Positions 13,273 to 18,877 of a stretch of 22,239 nt of DNA are shown here, piece by piece (within the stretch, counting starts at the first letter, position 1; every line of letters starts with the position of its first letter). Position numbers and translations under genes: made by a program. The stretch is taken from assembly GCA_937905985.1 (NCBI GenBank), contig CALCWC010000069.1, positions 1-22,239 on the forward strand, written 5' to 3'. This DNA comes from an uncultured Verrucomicrobiales bacterium (lineage in GTDB: Bacteria; Verrucomicrobiota; Verrucomicrobiia; Verrucomicrobiales; Akkermansiaceae). Below the pieces are notes generated by a model, which saw only the letters and a list, made by a program, of their open reading frames with translations, was not told the origin of the DNA and did no database searches.

Positions 13273-14215
13273 GCTGAGCAGGGAGAGTCGCCCCCTGCGC
13301 GCGCACGCCGCGGCCGGACTCGCCGCCGTGCTGTTCGGGCTGATGAGCCCTATGTGCAAGGTGGCCATGCAGGACGGTGCCATCGGCGCGCTCTCGCTGG
13401 GCATGATGCGCATTGGCGGCGCTGCCGCGCTCTTCTGGCTGCTGTCGCTCTTCCTCCCGCGCGAGCGCATCGACTGGCGGCACGATTTCCCCATGTTGGT
13501 GGGCATGTCGCTCTGCGGCATGGGCATCAACCAGTTCTTCTACGTGTGGGGGCTGGAGTTCACCTCGCCCACCAACGCGTGCGTCATTTCCACCACCACG
13601 CCCGTGTTCACGCTCATCCTGTCCATCTTGGTGCTGCACCTGGTGGTTACGCGGCGCATGGTGGCCGGCGTGGCGATTGCCGCCATTGGTGCGCTGGTGC
13701 TCATCCTGGGCAGCGGCGCGCACGGCGGCATGAGCGGGCACCCGCTGGGGGATGGCCTTTGCGTGGTGTCCCAGTTTTCCGCCGCGTGCTACTTTGTGTT
13801 CTTCGGGCGAATGGTGAAGAAGTACCGCCCGGTCACGCTCATGAAGTGGCTCTTCACCATCTCCACCATCGCCATCTTCCCCTTTGTGATTCCCGATATG
13901 GCCACCGCTCCGTGGCACCAGCTCACGCTGGATGCCGCCCTCGGCGCCGCCTACGTGGTGGTGTTCGGCTCCTTTGTCAGCTACCTCCTGCTCATTTTCG
14001 GGCAGCGCCACCTCAAGCCCCCCGTGGTGGCCACCTACAACTACATCCAGCCCGCCGTGGCCGCCGCCGCCGGTGTCCTCCTCGGCCTGGATGTCATTAC
14101 CTGGCAGAAGGTTGTCGCTGTCGTTCTCATCGCCATCGGCGTCTACTTCGTCACCCACCTCCACCCGCGCTCCCAGGCAAATCCCAAATCCCAAATCCCA
14201 AATCCTCAATCCTAA
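13253..14215 (+). CDS. EamA/DMT family permease
   Basis: A 320-residue inner-membrane protein with about ten hydrophobic helices arranged as two EamA halves (about 18-155 and 165-300). The second half contains the typical YNYIQPAVAAAAGVLLG segment. DMT permeases export or import small metabolites, often amino acids or nucleobases; the substrate is not visible. The frame extends upstream inside folA, but the start at 13253 is chosen because hydrophobic sequence follows and because AGGGG lies 7 bases before it, the only Shine-Dalgarno-like site in this operon. It overlaps folA by 20 bases. The C-terminal tail (SQANPKSQIPNPQS) is encoded by a heptanucleotide repeat and is not typical of the family. 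Confidence 0.87.
   Translation: MFSIRVRLSRESRPLRAHAAAGLAAVLFGLMSPMCKVAMQDGAIGALSLGMMRIGGAAALFWLLSLFLPRERIDWRHDFPMLVGMSLCGMGINQFFYVWGLEFTSPTNACVISTTTPVFTLILSILVLHLVVTRRMVAGVAIAAIGALVLILGSGAHGGMSGHPLGDGLCVVSQFSAACYFVFFGRMVKKYRPVTLMKWLFTISTIAIFPFVIPDMATAPWHQLTLDAALGAAYVVVFGSFVSYLLLIFGQRHLKPPVVATYNYIQPAVAAAAGVLLGLDVITWQKVVAVVLIAIGVYFVTHLHPRSQANPKSQIPNPQS
14179..14206 (+). repeat. Tandem heptanucleotide repeat AAATCCC x4
   Basis: Four near-perfect copies of AAATCCC (the last ends in T) lie in the final codons of the EamA gene, 30 bases before the -35 box of the aminotransferase promoter. The unit is not a multiple of three, so a change in copy number would shift the reading frame of the tail. Confidence 0.85.
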
Positions 14216-14236
14216 GTTGTCTCCCGCCATTCCGCC

Positions 14237-14265
14237 TTGACAACAGGGCTTGCGCGGTGTAGATT
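14237..14265 (+). promoter_or_regulatory. Promoter of argD-like gene
   Basis: A consensus TTGACA (14237-14242), a 17-base spacer and TAGATT (14260-14265). The -10 box ends 9 bases before the ATG at 14275, giving an almost leaderless transcript. Confidence 0.82.
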
Positions 14266-14274
14266 GTCCGCGTT

Positions 14275-15516
14275 ATGGAATACGGGCATGTTTTGGCAAC
14301 GTACGGGCGGGCGCCCATGGATATGGAGCGCGGCGAGGGGTCCTACCTGTTTGATACGGAGGGACGTCGCTATGTGGACTTCTGCGCGGGTATCGCCACG
14401 TGCTGCCTGGGACATGCCAACCCCGTGGTGGTGGAGGCGTTGTGCACGCAGGCAGGCAAGCTGATGCACTGCTCCAACCTGTACGGCATTCCCGGCCAGG
14501 AGAAGCTGGCCAAGCTGATTGTGGAAGACATCATCGGCATTCCCGGCCGCGTGTTCTTCTCCAACAGCGGTGCGGAGTCCAACGATGGCATCATCAAGGT
14601 GGCCCGCCGTTTCGGCCACCGCCATCCCGCCGCCGACGGCTCGCCCAGGTACGAGGTCATCACCTTCAACAAGAGCTTCCACGGCCGCACCCTCGGCTCC
14701 ATGGCCGCCACCGGGCAGACCAAGATCCAGCTTGAGTTCGACCCCCTGCTGGTGGGTTTCAAATACGTGGACTTCAACGATATCGACGCCCTGCGCGCCG
14801 CGATTTCGCCCATCACCTGCGGCATCATGCTGGAAGCCATCCAGGGTGAGGGCGGCGTGAACCCCGTGAAGCCGGAGTTCCTGCGCGCCGCGGCCGAGCT
14901 CTGCAAGGAGCACGACCTGCTGCTGATGATTGACGAGGTGCAGTGCGGCTTCTGCCGCTGCGGCGCGCACATGGGCTGGCAGGCTGTCTGCCCGGATGTG
15001 CAGCCGGATTTGGTATCCTGCGCCAAGGGCATCGGCGGCGGCTTCCCCATGGGCTGCTTCTGGGTGAGCAACCGCGCCATCGATGATGCGGGCACGCCGC
15101 TCTCCTCCATCATGAACCCCGGCTCCCACGGCTCCACCTTCGGCGGCACGCCGCTGGCCACCGCCGTTTCCGCCGCCGTGGTGCAGGAGCTGCTCAAGCA
15201 GAACCTCGCGGAGCGCGCTCGCAAGCTCGGCGAGTACATCAAATCCACCGTGGAGGGCTGGAACATTCCCTGTGTGGCGGGTGTGCGCGGCCTTGGCCTC
15301 CTCCGCGGCGTCGGTTTCGACAAAACGAAATTCCGCCACCCCCTGCCGGAGGGAACCACCCCCGCCGCCTACGTCAACAACCTTTGCCGAGAGGCCGGCC
15401 TGCTGGCTTGTCCCGCCGGGCCGGACACGCTCCGCCTCATCCCCGCCCTCAACATTCCGCAGGAGGTGCTGGACGAGGGCCTGAACATCCTCCACCAAGT
15501 GCTGACAGAAGCATAA
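14275..15516 (+). CDS. argD: PLP-dependent acetylornithine/ornithine-type aminotransferase
   Basis: A 413-residue class-III aminotransferase, most like ArgD (N-acetylornithine aminotransferase of arginine synthesis). GabT-like or succinylornithine activity cannot be excluded, so the symbol is tentative. Motifs: SNSGAESN (96-103) for PLP phosphate, SFHGRTLGSM (134-143), EAIQGEGGV (187-195), IDEVQ (219-223, Asp220 contacts PLP nitrogen) and the Schiff-base Lys251 in SCAKGIGGGFPMG. The usual TGxGRTG after DEVQ reads CGFCRCG (224-230), which gives Cys224, Cys227 and Cys229. The enzyme has many more cysteines than usual. It is transcribed alone, with its own promoter and a hairpin after the stop. 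Confidence 0.85.
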   Translation: MEYGHVLATYGRAPMDMERGEGSYLFDTEGRRYVDFCAGIATCCLGHANPVVVEALCTQAGKLMHCSNLYGIPGQEKLAKLIVEDIIGIPGRVFFSNSGAESNDGIIKVARRFGHRHPAADGSPRYEVITFNKSFHGRTLGSMAATGQTKIQLEFDPLLVGFKYVDFNDIDALRAAISPITCGIMLEAIQGEGGVNPVKPEFLRAAAELCKEHDLLLMIDEVQCGFCRCGAHMGWQAVCPDVQPDLVSCAKGIGGGFPMGCFWVSNRAIDDAGTPLSSIMNPGSHGSTFGGTPLATAVSAAVVQELLKQNLAERARKLGEYIKSTVEGWNIPCVAGVRGLGLLRGVGFDKTKFRHPLPEGTTPAAYVNNLCREAGLLACPAGPDTLRLIPALNIPQEVLDEGLNILHQVLTEA

Positions 15517-15518
15517 AA

Positions 15519-15549
15519 GAAACGCGCGCCGGATATCGGCGCGCGTTTC
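15519..15549. terminator. Hairpin terminator between argD and tRNA-Thr
   Basis: A perfect 13-bp GC-rich stem (GAAACGCGCGCCG with its complement) and a 5-base loop. It lies 2 bases after the aminotransferase stop and 8 bases beyond the 3' end of the convergent tRNA gene, so it may serve both strands. There is no long T tract. Confidence 0.75.
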
Positions 15550-15557
15550 CTGTCAAA

Positions 15558-15629
15558 AGCCGGTTGTCAGATTCGAACTGACGACCATCCGATTACAAAT
15601 CGGGAGCTCTACCACTGAGCTAAACCGGC
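15558..15629 (-). tRNA. tRNA-Thr (anticodon TGT)
   Basis: On the minus strand the 72-nt sequence folds as a cloverleaf: a 7-bp acceptor (GCCGGTT/AACCGGC), the D arm GCTCAGTGGTAGAGC, an anticodon loop TTTGTAA with anticodon TGT, and a T arm with the loop TTCGAAT. The discriminator base is T, and CCA is not encoded. Confidence 0.95.
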
Positions 15630-15639
15630 GACGCGCGGC

Positions 15640-15668
15640 ATTTTACTGGAAGCAACGCGCCCTTGCAA
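15640..15668 (-). promoter_or_regulatory. Promoter of tRNA-Thr
   Basis: Minus strand: TTGCAA (15663-15668), a 17-base spacer and TAAAAT (15640-15645), 10 bases before the tRNA 5' end. Confidence 0.7.
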
Positions 15669-15700
15669 GCCTTTTTTTTCTTTAATTTGCGTTTCAGGCG

Positions 15701-15709
15701 TGATATAAT
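15701..15709 (+). promoter_or_regulatory. Extended -10 promoter of the 15737 gene
   Basis: TGA-TATAAT at 15701-15709, a perfect -10 box with the extended TG. The -35 is weak (TTTAAT at 15681-15686, 17-base spacer). The start site near 15716 gives a leader of about 20 bases without a Shine-Dalgarno site. Confidence 0.6.
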
Positions 15710-15736
15710 CGGCAACCGCCGGGTTCCTCTCCATTT

Positions 15737-16183
15737 ATGCCACAAGAGAAAGCAAGCCACTATTTCCGCCAAGGGTTCAACTGCGCCCAGTCTGTCTTTG
15801 CCGCTTTTGCTGCGGAGATGGGGCTGCCGGAGGATGCAGCCCTGCGCCTACCCTCCGCCTTTGGTGCGGGCCTGGGCCGCATGCGCGGTACCTGTGGCGC
15901 CTTCGCAGGGCTTGCCCTGGTGGCCGGTTTCAAGCACGGCAACCTCACCGGTGAACCCGCCGACAAGGAACGCATCTTCGCCCTCACTCGTAGCCTGGCC
16001 GACGAGTTCCGCGCGGAGTTCGGCTCCCTGCAATGCCGCGACCTTTTGAACCTGCCCCCTGATGCACAGGAGGGCGCGCGCCCGCAGGAGAGAACCGCCG
16101 CCTACTATGCCGCACGCCCCTGCGAGCGCTGCGTGGCCTTTTGTGCCGCCAAGGCCGCGGCTATCCTGGCGGGGGAGAATTGA
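15737..16183 (+). CDS. C_GCAxxG_C_C family redox protein
   Basis: A 148-residue protein of the C_GCAxxG_C_C family. Its diagnostic cysteines are present: Cys16 in FNCAQSVF, Cys53 in GTCGAFAG, Cys100 in LQCRDLL, and Cys129, Cys132 and Cys136 in PCERCVAFC. Family members are small, probably redox-active or metal-binding proteins common in anaerobes; no precise reaction is established that I can name. It is transcribed alone and converges on the ribosomal protein operon. The C-terminal cluster CX2CX3C could bind a metal or form a disulphide. Confidence 0.88.
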   Translation: MPQEKASHYFRQGFNCAQSVFAAFAAEMGLPEDAALRLPSAFGAGLGRMRGTCGAFAGLALVAGFKHGNLTGEPADKERIFALTRSLADEFRAEFGSLQCRDLLNLPPDAQEGARPQERTAAYYAARPCERCVAFCAAKAAAILAGEN

Positions 16184-16204
16184 CAATTCGCCGCGTTTGC
16201 GGGT

Positions 16205-16238
16205 AAAAAACGACCGGGCCGCCTTGTGGGCGACCCGG
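16205..16238 (-). terminator. Intrinsic terminator of rpmI-rplT
   Basis: On the minus strand a 10-bp stem (CCGGGTCGCC with GGCGGCCCGG, one G-U pair) and a 5-base loop are followed by TCGTTTTTT. It is a textbook terminator 26 bases after the rplT stop. Confidence 0.92.
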
Positions 16239-16263
16239 CACTGTTTTGGTTGATGTTTGTGGG

Positions 16264-16647
16264 TTACTTCGCGAGCGTTGCACCCTCCTTCGCATCGATG
16301 GCCTTCTTGGCCTGCTCGAAGACCGCCTTGAAGGCCTCCGGGTTGGCCACCGCCAGGTCCGCCAGGGCCTTGCGGTCAAGCTCGATGTTCGCAGCCTTCA
16401 GACCCTCCATGAATCGGGAGTACGTCAGGCCCAGGGGGCGGCAGGCGGCGGAGATACGGGCCGTCCAGAGGCGGCGGAACTGGCCCTTCCTCCTCTTGCG
16501 GTCGCGGTACTCATACTGCCATGCCTTGTACACTGCATCCTTCGCGTAGCGGAAGAGCTTGCTGCGGAAGCCGCGGAAGCCCTTGGCGCGCTGCAGGATG
16601 CGCTTGCGGCGAGCCCTTGAGGCGGGCCCATTTGTAGCACGTGCCAT
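16264..16647 (-). CDS. rplT: Large ribosomal subunit protein bL20
   Basis: A 127-residue bL20, needed for early assembly of the 50S subunit by binding 23S rRNA. The N-terminal extension is very basic (ARRKRILQRAKGFRGFRSKL), and the globular part has the family signature RDRKRRKGQFRRLWTARI and LGLTYSRFMEGL. It is slightly longer than most bL20 (about 118 residues), with a short extra C-terminus. It follows rpmI with a 145-base spacer and no Shine-Dalgarno at its ATG. In many bacteria bL20 represses its own operon, but no such site is proved here. Confidence 0.97.
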   Translation of the reverse strand: MARATNGPASRARRKRILQRAKGFRGFRSKLFRYAKDAVYKAWQYEYRDRKRRKGQFRRLWTARISAACRPLGLTYSRFMEGLKAANIELDRKALADLAVANPEAFKAVFEQAKKAIDAKEGATLAK

Positions 16648-16792
16648 AGTTTTCTATTCTATTTGTTCTTGAGCAAACTGTTCTTCCTCACCTCCTGCAG
16701 TCTCGCTTGCTCTATCCCACGGGGGGGAAGGCTGCATGAAGGCCGCCCGTTTTGCGGACGGATGCTTGGCTTGGTTGCCATGTTCCTCGGCT
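16648..16792 (-). promoter_or_regulatory. Long rpmI-rplT intercistronic spacer with hairpin
   Basis: The 145 bases between the rpmI stop and the rplT start are long for this gene pair. They contain a 7-bp hairpin (arms 16743-16749 and 16755-16761, loop of 5) and a purine-rich GGAGGTGAGGAAG about 40 bases before rplT, too far to act as a normal ribosome-binding site. A regulatory role for bL20 binding is possible but inferred only. Confidence 0.35.
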
Positions 16793-17002
16793 TTAGGCGA
16801 AGGGCATGTTCTGCTTGACTGCCCAAACCTGGGTCTCGTCCACCAGAGCCGGCTTCCCAAGCGCGCGCTTGCGCTTGCTCGACTTCTTCTGGAGAATATG
16901 ACGCTTACCCTGCTTGCGACGCAGAACCTTGCCCGTGCCGGTCACCTTGAAACGCTTGGCGACAGCCTTACGTGTCTTGTTGATACCACCTTTGCGGGTC
17001 AT
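16793..17002 (-). CDS. rpmI: Large ribosomal subunit protein bL35
   Basis: A 69-residue bL35: a small basic protein of the 50S subunit, with KTRKAVAKRFKVTGTGKV and KQGKRHILQKKSSKRKR typical of the family. The frame is open upstream to 17104, but the start at 17002 matches the usual N-terminus and lies 9 bases after a -10 box. infC, normally just upstream, is absent; an ankyrin-protein gene is there instead. Confidence 0.95.
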   Translation of the reverse strand: MTRKGGINKTRKAVAKRFKVTGTGKVLRRKQGKRHILQKKSSKRKRALGKPALVDETQVWAVKQNMPFA

Positions 17003-17011
17003 GGTGCAAAA

Positions 17012-17039
17012 AATATACACCCTTTTTCCCATTTGGCAA
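17012..17039 (-). promoter_or_regulatory. Promoter of rpmI-rplT
   Basis: Minus strand: TTGCCA (17034-17039), a 16-base spacer and TATATT (17012-17017), 9 bases before the ATG. A second possible promoter lies further up: TTGACA (17069-17074), an 18-base spacer and CAAAAT (17045-17050). Tandem promoters would suit a ribosomal operon. Confidence 0.7.
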
Positions 17040-17100
17040 GCATAATTTTGGGAAAAATTAACTTTTTTTGTCAATGCGCCCCAAATCGGGTGCCATATGC

Positions 17101-17280
17101 TCACTCTCGTGCGCCCGCGGCGCGCAACAGGGAGGCGCAGCCGCTATGCCCGCCGCTCTGCGCCAGCATGAGCGCGGTTGTGCCCTCGCTGTCCCTGGCG
17201 TTCACATCGACTCCGGCTTCAATGAGTCGGACCAGTTCCCCAAGGTCGCCTTGAGCGGCCGCCTCATGCAATGTGCTCAT
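17101..17280 (-). CDS. Small ankyrin-repeat protein
   Basis: A 59-residue protein that is little more than two ankyrin motifs: LHEAAAQGDLGELVRLIEAG, VDVNARDSEGTTALMLAQ and a second helix pair ending LLRAAGA. Ankyrin repeats mediate protein-protein contact; such a short one probably caps or binds a partner. The start at 17280 gives a natural N-terminal repeat. The frame runs up to 17418, but that region is better explained by the small membrane protein in another frame. It is the last gene of a three-gene set behind merR. Confidence 0.7.
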   Translation of the reverse strand: MSTLHEAAAQGDLGELVRLIEAGVDVNARDSEGTTALMLAQSGGHSGCASLLRAAGARE

Positions 17281-17299
17281 GGCATCGGGGCAGGGCGTT

Positions 17300-17431
17300 T
17301 TACTCGTACTTGTCGAGCATGCCGTAGATGTCGCGTACATCGCGGCGGGATTGCAGGGCGATGAGGGCGGCAGCTGCCGCCAGCGTGGCAAGGCCGCCCA
17401 GGGCGATGACGAGTGCAAGTCTCTTGGTCAT
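17300..17431 (-). CDS. Small single-pass membrane protein
   Basis: A 43-residue frame: MTKR, a long hydrophobic helix (about residues 5-26), then a charged tail ending in DIYGMLDKYE. It looks like a small inner-membrane protein with a cytoplasmic or exported tail of about 17 residues. It begins 22 bases after the merR stop and ends 19 bases before the ankyrin start, filling the gap exactly, which supports its being real. Alanine-rich low complexity makes a chance frame possible. No known family is recognised. Confidence 0.55.
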   Translation of the reverse strand: MTKRLALVIALGGLATLAAAAALIALQSRRDVRDIYGMLDKYE

Positions 17432-17453
17432 GGCTTCGTGTGGGGGATAGGGG

Positions 17454-17948
17454 TTAGTCTATACGGGGTGGGGCGTCCGGCACCCAGCGGCCGTCGTGGT
17501 CCTTCATGAAGGGTATTTCCACCACGCCCTCGCGCGTCAGGAAGGGCGCGGCGGTGTCGGGGTCCTTGCCCTGGGCCAGCGCCTCCATGGCCTGGCGGCA
17601 GCCGCTGATGCCGAAATCCGCCATGCGCAGCCCGTGCTCGATTTCCGCCTGCGCCGCCAGCAGCTTCGCCTTGGCCTTCTCCAGCATCTTCAGGCGGTGC
17701 GGCAGCGTTTCCGGCCCGCGCATCGTCTCGTCGAAAAACTCCTTGATCTGCGGCAGCGTGACTCCCGCCCGCTTCAGGCACAGGATGCCCATGAGCGTGC
17801 CGATGCTGGCGTCCCCGTAGATGCGACGCCCGGTCTTGGTGCGCTCCACGTGCCTCAGTAATCCCTCTTTCTCATAGAAGCGCAGGGTGTGGATGGACAA
17901 CCCCGTCCTCTCTGACAAATCGGATATGGTGTACGTCTTGTGCGGCAT
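17454..17948 (-). CDS. MerR family transcriptional regulator
   Basis: A 164-residue MerR protein. The N-terminal winged helix-turn-helix is clear: TYTISDLSERTGLSIHTLRF (5-24), YEKEGLL (25-31) and GRRIY (40-44). A long dimerisation helix follows (about 80-108) with a single Cys57 and Cys117, not the metal-binding cysteine set of MerR or CueR. The effector part (109-164) is short and unrecognised. MerR proteins bend the promoter between overlong-spaced -35 and -10 boxes to activate it; the nearby target could be its own operon or another gene. The start at 17948 is chosen over 18011 because it gives the canonical N-terminus. It heads the merR-membrane protein-ankyrin set. Confidence 0.88.
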   Translation of the reverse strand: MPHKTYTISDLSERTGLSIHTLRFYEKEGLLRHVERTKTGRRIYGDASIGTLMGILCLKRAGVTLPQIKEFFDETMRGPETLPHRLKMLEKAKAKLLAAQAEIEHGLRMADFGISGCRQAMEALAQGKDPDTAAPFLTREGVVEIPFMKDHDGRWVPDAPPRID

Positions 17949-17963
17949 GCGTGCTTGCCCTTT

Positions 17964-17992
17964 ATTCCACCACACACGCCCCGCTGCGTCAA
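17964..17992 (-). promoter_or_regulatory. Promoter of merR operon
   Basis: Minus strand: TTGACG (17987-17992), a 17-base spacer and TGGAAT (17964-17969). It ends 15 bases before the ATG, giving a leader of about 8 bases. The spacer is normal, not the 19-20 bases of a MerR-activated promoter. Confidence 0.6.
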
Positions 17993-18078
17993 GCCAAAAC
18001 CGCGCGCGCACGCGTTGCGGTTCGGGTCGCTCGCGTGCTTCAACTCAACTCGCAACAAACGTTTTTAACAAATTTTCC

Positions 18079-18106
18079 TTGACTTTTCCAAAATGAGGGG
18101 TACATT
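18079..18106 (+). promoter_or_regulatory. Promoter of the L25 gene
   Basis: TTGACT (18079-18084), a 16-base spacer and TACATT (18101-18106). The start site near 18113 leaves a leader of about 118 bases before the L25 ATG, unlike almost every other gene here. Confidence 0.7.
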
Positions 18107-18112
18107 GGCGGT

Positions 18113-18230
18113 CCGCCCGTGTCTCGCTGGCATGGGCGTGCTATCCCGGCGGGTGAGACTCAGCCGCTCACCGACGTCGGATGAACTCCAAACAAACCAT
18201 CATTTCAAACAAATAGAAAGACATTCGAAA
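18113..18230 (+). promoter_or_regulatory. Structured 5' leader of the L25 gene
   Basis: Two helices can form but share bases, so they exclude each other. Helix A pairs GTCTC plus GCTGG (18121-18130) with CCGGC (18146-18150) and GAGAC (18155-18159). Helix B pairs GGTGAG (18152-18157) with CTCACC (18167-18172). A palindrome CCGACGTCGG (18171-18180) follows, then an A-rich, unstructured stretch up to the ATG. This resembles an autoregulatory ribosomal-protein leader; no known riboswitch class is recognised. Confidence 0.4.
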
Positions 18231-18782
18231 ATGACGAAGCATACCCTCAAGGTTAGCAAGCGCGAGGCTGTCGGCACCGGCAAGCTCAACGCTCTCCGCG
18301 CCCAGGACATCATCCCCGGCGTGATTTACGGCAACGGCCAGGAGAACATCAACGTTCAGGCCAAGGCCTCCGACGTGCGCGTCCTCCTCAACGAGGCCGA
18401 CACCGACAGCATCCTCGTGAACCTGGACCTGGACGGCACCCCCGTGCTGGCCCTGGTGAAGGACATTCAGCGCAACTGGCTCAAGGACGGCGTGACCCAC
18501 CTGGACTTCCAGGCGGTGACCCCGGACACCGTGGTGAAGACCAAGGTGCTGGTGAAGCTCGTCGGCACGCCCGTTGGTGTGGCCACGGGTGGCCAGGTGA
18601 GCCAGATCATCTACGATCTGCCCATCAAGTGCGCCGTGAAGGACATCCCCTGCTGCGTGAAGGCGGACATCTCCGCCCTGCAGCTGGAAGAGTCCCTGCG
18701 CATGGCCCAGGTGGAGCTTCCCGCCAATGTCACCACGCCGTACAACGGCACGGTGGTGCTGGCTTCCGTGGTGAAGCCCTAA
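18231..18782 (+). CDS. rplY: Large ribosomal subunit protein bL25 (CTC/TL5 type)
   Basis: A 183-residue bL25 that binds 5S rRNA in the 50S subunit. The N-terminal 5S-binding domain has KREAVGTGKLNALRAQDIIP and GVIYG, and the second, TL5/CTC-type beta domain follows (about 95-183), so this is the long two-domain form. The frame is open upstream to 18093, but the ATG at 18231 gives the family N-terminus. No Shine-Dalgarno is seen; the ATG lies in an A-rich context. It is transcribed alone and ends before a strong terminator. The usual neighbour pth is not in the window. Confidence 0.94.
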   Translation: MTKHTLKVSKREAVGTGKLNALRAQDIIPGVIYGNGQENINVQAKASDVRVLLNEADTDSILVNLDLDGTPVLALVKDIQRNWLKDGVTHLDFQAVTPDTVVKTKVLVKLVGTPVGVATGGQVSQIIYDLPIKCAVKDIPCCVKADISALQLEESLRMAQVELPANVTTPYNGTVVLASVVKP

Positions 18783-18803
18783 GCCTGCCAACCATCAACT
18801 TGC

Positions 18804-18836
18804 AAGACCGTCCGATGACAAATCGGGCGGTCTTTT
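18804..18836 (+). terminator. Intrinsic terminator of the L25 gene
   Basis: A 13-bp stem (AAGACCGTCCGAT with ATCGGGCGGTCTT, one G-U pair), a 5-base loop, then TTTTT running on from the stem. It lies 22 bases after the stop and faces the 3' end of recG. Confidence 0.93.
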
Positions 18837-18877
18837 TCATTCCCCGCGCCAACGCGCGCGAACCTTCCAACGGTCCA

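Noticed and set aside
17964..18106. MerR-controlled divergent promoter pair between merR and the L25 gene
   Set aside because: Both promoters have normal 16-17 base spacers without a dyad operator, so no MerR-type target is evident.
18093..18230. Upstream in-frame start for the L25 gene
   Set aside because: It lies between the -35 and -10 boxes of the promoter, so it could not be on the transcript; the ATG at 18231 gives the family N-terminus.
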